Shown here: positions 56,741 through 64,000 of the stretch, in pieces
How positions within the stretch are numbered: position 1 is the stretch's first letter
Layout of the letters: every line of letters starts with the position of its first letter
Program-made: the position numbers and the translations under genes
The notes under the pieces: model-generated
What the model was told of the DNA's origin: nothing
Databases searched by the model: none
Seen by the model: the letters and a program-made list of their open reading frames with translations, nothing else
DNA from: Quillaja saponaria
Lineage: Eukaryota; Streptophyta; Magnoliopsida; Fabales; Quillajaceae
Reading direction: 5' to 3'
DNA: 64,000 bases
NCBI GenBank assembly: GCA_029379385.1
Contig: CM055613.1
Span: forward strand, 23,781,652 to 23,845,651

Positions 56741-57960
56741 TGAAATATACTTATTACATATCCCGTTGATTAATATTATTGGCTATATTCTTGAGTTTTA
56801 GATTGATTTTTGGCTTAGTTGAGTTCGTATATTAGGATATTGAATCCTAATTGAGTAATCTTAGGATTTAGCCTTTAATTAGGAGTTTCATTCATACTTT
56901 ACTTAGTTCGTGTGTTTTGAAGGTTCAATACTTAAATAGACCTCTTTGAAGTTAAATTGGATGGAAATAAGGATTTTCTATATGTCGGCCACCACAGCCA
57001 CAGAAAATAGGAACCACAACACTCAAAAACTCGCAAAACAGCATGCTGCCAGAGGTAGTTGGCACCAGGGACAGTGGCCTCCAACATCTAGGCTCCCAAC
57101 GTGATGCTTTCTTTAACTCCCAGGGCCGCAGTGCTAGAAAAGCTAGTATGGATGCTGGCATTGACTAGATTCATAATCCAAATTGAACTCAAATTGAGAG
57201 TTTTAAAGCCTATTTGAAAAGGAATAAAATTGAAGATTCAATATACACAAATTATTTATATTGACTTGATGATTTCTTTATTTGAATTCATGTTTACACT
57301 AAATATCATAGAGTAGTTTTCTTTCTAGGATTGTAACGAAACTTAATATGTAGTTTGATTTTATTTATTTATTGATTGCTTAGGGTTTGGTACATGAGTT
57401 ATTTATTTTATTCTATCCTTAATGCTTCTAATTGATCGGCCAATCTTTTAAATTGAATTGGTAAACTAAAAGAATCTTGACGAATAAAATTTAGATTTAG
57501 CCTTGAATAAAATAACACTTGTTTGAATTCATTTACATGCTTGTTCAAATTTGATTCGTATGTAGGATAGAAATATACATTCATACCTTGTGTAACCAAG
57601 TTAGGTCTATTTTTAATGAGTCTTGACTCAATTCTCATAGAAATGTATTGAATTAGTTAAGTGAGATATTATTATAAGCAACTTGAAAGATACTTATAAT
57701 TAATTAAAAACTCTCAGTTAATAATTTTGTACCATACCTATGCATGATAAGATAATAATAATCCAAGTGAAATGTGGAGGAAAGTTGTAATTCTAGGTTT
57801 TCTCCATTATATTCTTAAATTTATTTGTTTTAGTTAATTTAGTTATCCATCTCAAAGTTTCACTTGTTTGTATAAAGTTAGAGTTGAGTAATTTTAGTAT
57901 ATAATGATTAATTTAGTTATTATGATACATGCACTTGCATAAGTAAAGTCAATAACAATC
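56741..57960. other. ~1.2 kb unexplained DNA inside gypsy B
   Basis: It lies between the gag N-terminal block (56740) and a basic gag-start-like segment at about 57965-58050 (minus-strand ARRG.GNRGYN). Length and composition suggest a further insertion such as a solo LTR, but no terminal repeats were established. The open stretches at 56952-57161 and 57408-57638 (minus) have no domain. Confidence 0.4.
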
Positions 57961-58076
57961 ACTAATATCTTCTACCATCTAGTTGTAACCACGATTTCCT
58001 CAACCTCTTCTTGCCGCCTTAGAAGAAGAAAAAGGTGTAGAACAAGAGCATTACACAGGCTATGTTACCAAATGAT

Positions 58077-58330
58077 GTAGGTACTAAAAAGAGATAGACT
58101 GGAAATTAAGAATTCAGAGAAACAACAAAGTAAGGAGAAAGGTAGAGTAAGCAATGCTCAATCACAGCTGAGTATTCATATTTGGTAGTAAATAAGTAAG
58201 TCTTCTACATTCACCTTTTCTTCCATTATATAGGCTTTAATACATTAATTAACCACTAAACCTAAAAGACAAATACATTAACTAAACACTCAAACCCAAA
58301 AGACATGATGAACCACTGAAACCTATAATT
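58077..58330 (-). repeat. 5' LTR of gypsy B (minus strand)
   Basis: Matches 42364-42590. On the minus strand it ends ACCTACA and is followed by the primer-binding-site-like TGGTAACATAGCC. The right edge is approximate. Confidence 0.6.
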
Positions 58331-58964
58331 AATGACAACTCAAATAACTTACAAAACCAATACAGTCCACATTGATTCTGATATGACTAAAGCTGACCCT
58401 TTGGATTTACCTACCAAATTAATGCTTTGGATGCACTACATCTTAATCGAAGTTTCAAACATAAAGTAATCCTAACAATTACTAATTTTATATGCTATTT
58501 TTGATGAATGATGATGAACATTAATTCAGACAGCTTAATGTGGAAGCTGGGGAGCTACCATCTACAAGCATTATCATCAACAAAGGTGCAAAAGGGAGTG
58601 AAGAGAAGACATAATGAACTATGTTGCTTCCAATGTGGCACAATACGAGAAAGTGAGAGTACTTGGTACACTTTGTAGAAGCAAAACCAAACTCACATTC
58701 TGGAAAAACTATGAGAAGGCTTATTAAAGAAAAGATCCAGACATACTTTATAAATAAATACAACATTGTCTAAAATATGTGAAATCAACCACTTAAGTCT
58801 TCTTTTTAATTCTAATATCTTAAATTTGATTTGCTCTAAAATTATACTAAACTAAATAATTTATTTCTATTTAAGGTTTGGAAAAATCATTATTTCTTTT
58901 GCTTCTTTTTTTTTTTCAATTAATTTTTTTTATTCAAGTTTATTTACTAATATTTATCTATCTA
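58331..58964. other. Intergenic DNA right of the nest
   Basis: Part of 58331-58760 may still belong to gypsy B or an older element; no domain is seen. Confidence 0.45.
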
Positions 58965-59393
58965 TCTATACTATTCTATATTATTCTAAAAGTCAAAACA
59001 CGCATATGATGTACTCAGGCTTTAACTGCTTTTTTGTATCATATATTTTCTTACAATACACTATTTATAATTTCTTGCTCTTTAAAGTTATATAGTATTT
59101 TTGTCAATTTAGTCATTCAAAAATATAAAATTAATTTTTAAAAAATTTCTTCTAGTATCTTCTTATCTATATTTTATCTAAACTAATAAAAACAAATACT
59201 CCCACACACGTTTATACATACCAAGTTAAAAGATTTTAGAAATTAACAATTAGAAACTCATCCACTCATAATAACTTTTTCAAATAGTTATTTTTAATTA
59301 AAACAACTAATATGTACTTACATGAAAAAATATTTTTTAAAAAAATCTATGAACACGCGCTTTACTTTACACGCACACGTGTGGTGAGGCTAG
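58965..59393 (+). mobile_element. Short non-autonomous Helitron (429 bp)
   Basis: Starts TCTATACTATTCTATATTAT after an A (TCTA repeats allow a start at 58957, 58961 or 58965). Ends CTAG at 59390-59393 followed by T, preceded by the palindrome CACACGTGTG (59374-59383). No coding capacity. Confidence 0.72.
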
Positions 59394-60440
59394 TAGTTAA
59401 TAAATAGGATAAAAAGAAAATTAACTCAATTACTACTTAGACAACTTAAATATGTATTACATTAACTCAAACAAAACATAGCCATATACTTAATTTTAAT
59501 TGAAATAAGAAAAAAAACTTACTAGTGTAGTTATTTACCTAACTAATAATTTATATTTTTACACATAAATACTTTTAATTCAAAATTCAAAAGCAATATA
59601 TATAAATAAGAAGAAAAAACCCATTTCAAATGAAAATAAGGAATTAATAAAATTCTGACGAGTTAAGTTTTTAAATAATTAAAAATTGTCTAAATTTGTT
59701 TAATTAAATTTCATAATCTACTAGATTGAATTAGAATTTTTGAAGTTCATAGCATGTAAAATAATCAAATGTAAGATTGAATTTGTGTGAAAAAATGAAA
59801 ATTTGAATTTTCATTCATCATTGATGAAAAAAAAAATTTATTTCAAAATCTTATATAACATCATAGTAAATTTTATTGTATGTAGAAAGATTTTCTTTAA
59901 TATATTAAACTACAAAAAAATAGTAAGTTTTAATGGATAAAATTGGATTGAGAAAAAATAAAAATAAAAAAACAAAAACTTAGTTTTAAATATATCAAAC
60001 GATCATTTTCTTTAAACACAAAAGTACGAGAGTGTGATAAAGACATGTGAGAATAAGTTTAAATCGAGTTTTTAATTTGGTTGAAATTAGAGGTGTGGTA
60101 AGTTACAATAAAATTTCACTAATAATTTTTTTATTAAATTTAAACTAAACAGAAAAAAAAATTAAAAGAAAAAGTAAATTAAATTTCACTAATATATGTT
60201 AGATTCATATATTATATTTTCATAAAAAATTATAAATTATAAATATTTTAAAATATGGATTAATTTAAAATAAATTTAGTGACATATCATTGAACTATGT
60301 AGTGAATGATATGAGTACCAACTTCTAATTTTGAGATCTTAGCAACCAAAAAAAAAAAAGAAAAAGTATAGCTATTAATGGACTTGACAACAATTTACCA
60401 CCTATCTGTTTATATTATATGTTCGAGTTTTGTTAAGTCC
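59394..60440. other. AT-rich intergenic DNA
   Basis: No gene, RNA gene or terminus recognised. Confidence 0.55.
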
Positions 60441-60449
60441 CAATCTATC

Positions 60450-60770
60450 CGGCTTACATGTCGAGGTGGTCTCTTGAAATCCAACATGAGGTGGTGCCCG
60501 AGATCATTCTCTGATGTTCAAGTCAATATTTTTTGAGATATGAGCTATATATTATAGTGTGAGAGTGTAATACATAAAGAATGTGGATCCTCTTATTTCT
60601 GACCTTAACTTATTTATATAGTGATAAGTGACCAATGAGGTGATGTCATGTGTCTAGGGGTGGTTTTCCCTTAGACAAGTTCTTTATATGCCACATGTCG
60701 TGTGTGTAATACCATACTAACACTAGTCCCTTGAAAATGAGTCCGAGTAGTGGAAAAAACTGGGTTGAAT
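60450..60770 (+). repeat. LTR-like fragment
   Basis: Contains GGTGGTGCCCGAGATCATTC, CTCTGATGTTCAAGTCAA and a TATATAGTGATAAGTGACCA segment, an order resembling the LTRs of many plant retroelements (a CTCCGA-GCTCAAGTCAG box followed by a TATA region). Edges and a partner copy were not found. Confidence 0.35.
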
Positions 60771-61335
60771 CTCCTTTTTAACCTCGTTTTAAGGTTTTTA
60801 CTGTCTTTGAGCTAAGAACTTTTTAGGAAAAATATTGATCAATGAAAGTTTGGGAAAAAATATATTTACCTCTTTGAGTTAGGTTTCTTTACCCATTTTA
60901 AATGTAAGACCTGCTTTGAGGTCTGATTTGATTCTCGTGGAGCTCGTTGGCTTTCTTTGTCACTATGTAATAACCTGCATCTCATTTTACTTACAATTCT
61001 TATTTGATCAATTCACCATAGATATACTTTCTTTTGAGTAACTCTTCGGTATGTGATGGAATTTAAGCATGGTTTATATTTTATCTTTTAAGATGGTCTT
61101 CCATCTTCTTGGGATCTTATTCTCCAAGGTCTTCATAGCTTTGGTTTAGAAATTGACCTTTATACAACTCAGGATCTTATTCTTCGAGGTTTTCATAATT
61201 TATCATATATACCTTTTATGAGGTTAGGTTAGGCTACCATGTTATGATGATGATGTTTCCACTCTTGGGAATATTAGTTTGAGGTACGAGAAAGTCTGGA
61301 GCCTAGTTTTTATTTATTTATTTTGATTTTTCAAG
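60771..61335. other. Degenerate GGGATCTTATTC repeat zone
   Basis: Scattered early versions of the CTTGGGATCTTATTCTCCAA / GGTCTTCATAG unit precede the better array at 61336. Confidence 0.45.
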
Positions 61336-61525
61336 TCGGCTTCTTGGGATCTTATTCCTCAGGATCTTTGGCTTCCAGGGATCTCATTTTTTAGGGTCTT
61401 CGGCTTCCCACAATTTATTTATTGGGGTCTTCAGTTTCCCGGGATCTTAATCCTCAGGGTCTTTAGCTTCCCAAGATCTTATTCCTCAAGGTCTTGGCTT
61501 CTTGACATCTTATTCCTCAAAGTAA
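61336..61525. repeat. ~32-bp minisatellite, six units
   Basis: Units of the form GGCTTCCCGGGATCTTATTC followed by CTCAGGGTCTT start near 61336, 61368, 61400, 61431, 61463 and 61494. They vary by 10-25 percent from one another, with no obvious open frame through them. Confidence 0.75.
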
Positions 61526-61770
61526 TGTACAAGCTTGTCTTTTTGAAGGCCCTGAGAATTGTGATGACTAGTTTTGTTATCTAATTCATCTTTGAACAAA
61601 ACTTGGGCTAGCTCAGTTATGTGGGTAAAACTCTTAACCTTTTGTTCCTCAAAACAAGTATTGTTGTATCAAAGTAATGTATAGGCTTATCTTTTTGAAG
61701 ACCCTAAGAATTGTGATGACTAGATGTGTTATGTAATTCATCTTTGAATAATATTTGGGTTTTACTATGT
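61519..61770. repeat. 152-bp-period tandem duplication
   Basis: AAAGTAATGTACAAGCTTGT with the next ~75 bases (GAGAATTGTGATGACTAG, AATTCATCTTTGAA) at 61519 is repeated at 61671 with about one difference per ten bases. Confidence 0.75.
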
Positions 61771-62521
61771 TCGGGCCTTTTGTAGTAGGTCGAAAGAAAA
61801 GAGTGAGCTCGGGCTAGTGAAAGATCCTGGTAAGTTCCAAATTCCTAATCATAAATTGTTCTATCTTACAATGACTATGAGACACTAGGATGTCTTTACA
61901 TAATAAATTAAGAAAAGTGTGCAATTTATATGTCATAGTTAAGTACATTTAATCATCAAGGCCATTATATCGTAGCATGCTAGCACAGCCCGAATTCCTG
62001 ATCATGCGATATATAAACAAAACAAATGATATGAGGTATTTTGACCATGTTACTGTATGCATATGCAAACATAAATTGACCGAGCATGAGGAAATAATTG
62101 TGTCATCATGAAGTGAATGTGTGAATTTGTCATAACTAATTTATTACAAACCTTTGTGCCTATAATCTATTGAAAACATTTGTGTCTTGCAACTTTCTTT
62201 AGACATTGGGAGAATTGGATAGCATCTCGAGCTTTACTCTTAATTATCTTGAGGAAATCTTCTGATGATCTGAGATGCTTTAATTAATGAACCTTGTAAG
62301 GCGTTAGACTTATTTTAGTCGGTCAACTACAACAAGCTTTCTTAGAGTTCTTGATTTTTGAAGTTGTATTTGCCTTTAGTGTAGTCATTGGTATTTGTGT
62401 TTGATTGGTAAGATTTTACAAGCAATCATCTTTTGTCCTTGATGCCATGATAATATTGCCTGAGCTCCATGTTTCATGTTGAATTACAAAAAACAAGAAT
62501 TGCATGCAAATCATGTATTAT
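61771..62521. other. Intergenic DNA, nothing recognised
   Basis: No coding signal or terminus seen. It may be the interior of the LTR-like element that starts near 60.45 kb. Confidence 0.45.
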
Positions 62522-64000
62522 CACTACAAGAAAATTCAATATAAAAGACTGCTAAATGCGGTCTCTGATAGTCTAATTAAGGTCTTTGACATGCAGTTTC
62601 AATCAAAAATCATTGGTTGATTTAAAACTCGGAATTAACTTGTATAAATTTTATTGATGTGTGCAACAAGTGTGTAAATAAAAAGAAAATAAACAAGAAA
62701 ACATGTATAATATATGTATATAAATACATATCTCTAGAATTAATTTAGCACCACAAATTCTAAAGCTAAATTTCGACCATGAAATTATATTTTATTACTC
62801 TTTTGCTTTTGTTTATGTTTTTGTTTTTGTTTTTGTTTTTTTTCCATTTAGCTCCCACAAACTTTGATTTTTTTTCTTTCTATTTTTGCCCAATTTTTCT
62901 TTCCCTTCCCTCTATATTCACGTTTCTAGAGCTCTCATCCTTTTCTTCCATTGATCTAACACGAGAAGAATCCTTCAGTTGTGCCTTGTTCCTTCATTCA
63001 CTTTGGTTTTCCTTCCTTCATATGAGCCTAAGCAGCACTAAGGCAATAGCTGCGTTGCTTTGGATGTACAACGGCCCTGCTTCAAGATTACATCAGTGAA
63101 TCCTCGTTGATTCCTCTCCTTCCTTGGGTAACAGCTTATCTTAACTCCTTCCAAGTGTTAAGGGATGGTTAGGAGGGAAGTTTTAGGGGATGGAGTAGCC
63201 CTTAATCACTAGAAGAGCAACCAAGAAGGACGGCCAACACAGCCCTTGTTTTGAAGGGCAACAACTGCCATCCACAGGTTATTCCTGCTTTTCAGTTGTT
63301 AGTCCTTTTCTTGCTTCTTATTTGGTGGAGCTTGAAGGATTTGGAGCTGCATGGTTTAGCTACTTCCCTTCCAGCTGAGTGCCACCTCTAGCAGTTCTTA
63401 AATCTATAGCAGCCACCTCATCTCGTGATATCACCTTACTAGGGTAATGTTTTAAGCTCTTTATCCAATTAAATCAATTAGATTCATGGGAACTAGAGTT
63501 ATTTTTATTTAGTACATGTTTAAGAATGTGAATTTGAAAATTAGAAATGTGAGTTGAAACTTAAGAGTAAGGGTTAAGGGTTTAAGGATAGAGGAAAAAT
63601 TGGATTAGGTAGGATGGGTGTTGGAAAAATATATTAATTGCAAGATTAATAAGTGAAATATAAGCAGTATAGAAATTAATAGGAATTGTGTTGATTCTTG
63701 TAGAATGAGTATGTACATATACATACATATGAATGAAAGTAAGTGATGCACTTAAGGTGTTTGTTGAAAAGTCTCAAAGAAACTAATTGTAATATAATGA
63801 ATCATGTGTAAGAATGATGAATTAGTATCTTGGTAATTCATTTTACCTTTGCTTCTATTGAATTTTTTTTTTTTTTTTGGTTGAATAAATTGCCATTACT
63901 TGTGTTTTGTTTAAGGATTAACGATAGGATTGGAGTTAGGTGTGGATAAAAGTCTAGGAATGGAAATTTGAAGGTGATGATAAATGGCAGTTAGTAAAAG
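62522..64000 (+). mobile_element. CACTA-type left terminus; element may run past the window
   Basis: CACTACAAGAAAATTCAATA begins at 62522, followed by subterminal-like GACTGCTAAATGCGGTCTCT and GGTCTTTGACATGCAG words. No TAGTG partner was found before 64000, so the right end may be outside the window or the terminus may be isolated. The 106-codon open stretch at 62779-63099 is mostly Phe/Leu from T-rich DNA and has no recognised domain. A poly-T lies near 63866-63880. Confidence 0.45.

Larger units (their letters stand above)
42364..58330 (-). mobile_element. Outer element: gag-only Ty3/gypsy retrotransposon B, split by gypsy A
   Basis: Two direct repeats (42364 to about 42590, and 58077 to about 58330) share AAGAATTCAGAGAAACAACA, TTCATATTTGGTAGTAAA and ACATTAATTAACCACTAAAC. 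They act as its LTRs. On the minus strand the right copy is followed by TGGTAACATAGCC (58067-58055), a 10/13 match to the TGGTATCAGAGCC primer-binding site. Gag coding lies on the minus strand at 56720-56275 and continues at 43172-42700, across the inserted element. There is no pol, so with insertions removed this element is about 2.9 kb and non-autonomous. Confidence 0.72.

Noticed and set aside
62779..63099. 106-codon open stretch, possible membrane protein
   Set aside because: Hydrophobicity comes from a T-rich, low-complexity tract (TTTTTG repeats); no domain, no start context and probably repeat DNA.

Overview
This is an AT-rich plant nuclear window, almost certainly from a eudicot. The evidence is spliceosomal introns, two recognisable plant genes, and dense plant-type transposable elements (LTR retrotransposons, TRIM/LARD-like elements, LINEs, Helitrons, CACTA). 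I cannot name the species from the sequence alone. Most of the 64 kb is old, nested mobile DNA; only about 30.4-36.7 kb looks like a normal gene island.

Layout. 0-8 kb: the non-coding interior and one LTR of a large minus-strand LTR element, then two CACTA ends, one with a decayed minus-strand Ptta/En/Spm-type transposase. 8.2-11 kb: a short non-autonomous LTR element (internal region only about 0.56 kb); a related LTR recurs inverted at 23.65 kb. 11.2-14.3 kb: minus-strand Helitron material interrupted by a miniature TRIM element. 16.6-28.4 kb: a patchwork of Helitron copies, repeated segments, a 3'-truncated LINE, a minisatellite and small gene fragments (an SDR exon, an HNH-type exon).

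Gene island. A three-exon RAMP4/SERP gene (plus strand, 30653-31927; the first coding exon is only the ATG) faces a convergent F-box gene (minus strand, 36581 to 32724), recognisable as an orthologue of Arabidopsis LCR (At1g27340). The F-box gene carries a miR394-complementary site at 32955-32974 and two single-base frameshifts. From memory, RAMP4 and LCR are also adjacent in Arabidopsis (At1g27330/At1g27340), so this looks like conserved microsynteny. A UPRE/ERSE-like element lies about 260 bp upstream of the RAMP4 start.

36.7-42.3 kb: intergenic DNA, a small inverted repeat, a decayed 4-coumarate:CoA-ligase-like pseudogene that keeps an intron, and a 5'-truncated LINE beside it.

42.36-58.3 kb is the most striking region: a four-level nest. 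A minus-strand, gag-only Ty3/gypsy element (B) is split by a plus-strand gypsy element (A, 43173-56273). A is split in its integrase/C-terminal region by a plus-strand Ty1/copia element (47983-55704). The copia integrase is split by a 1.79-kb minus-strand Helitron (50595-52382). Each junction is supported by LTR ends, target-site duplications or Helitron termini, and by the host reading frame resuming. 58.3-64 kb: a small Helitron, LTR-like DNA, minisatellite-like tandem repeats and a CACTA left end running towards the window edge.
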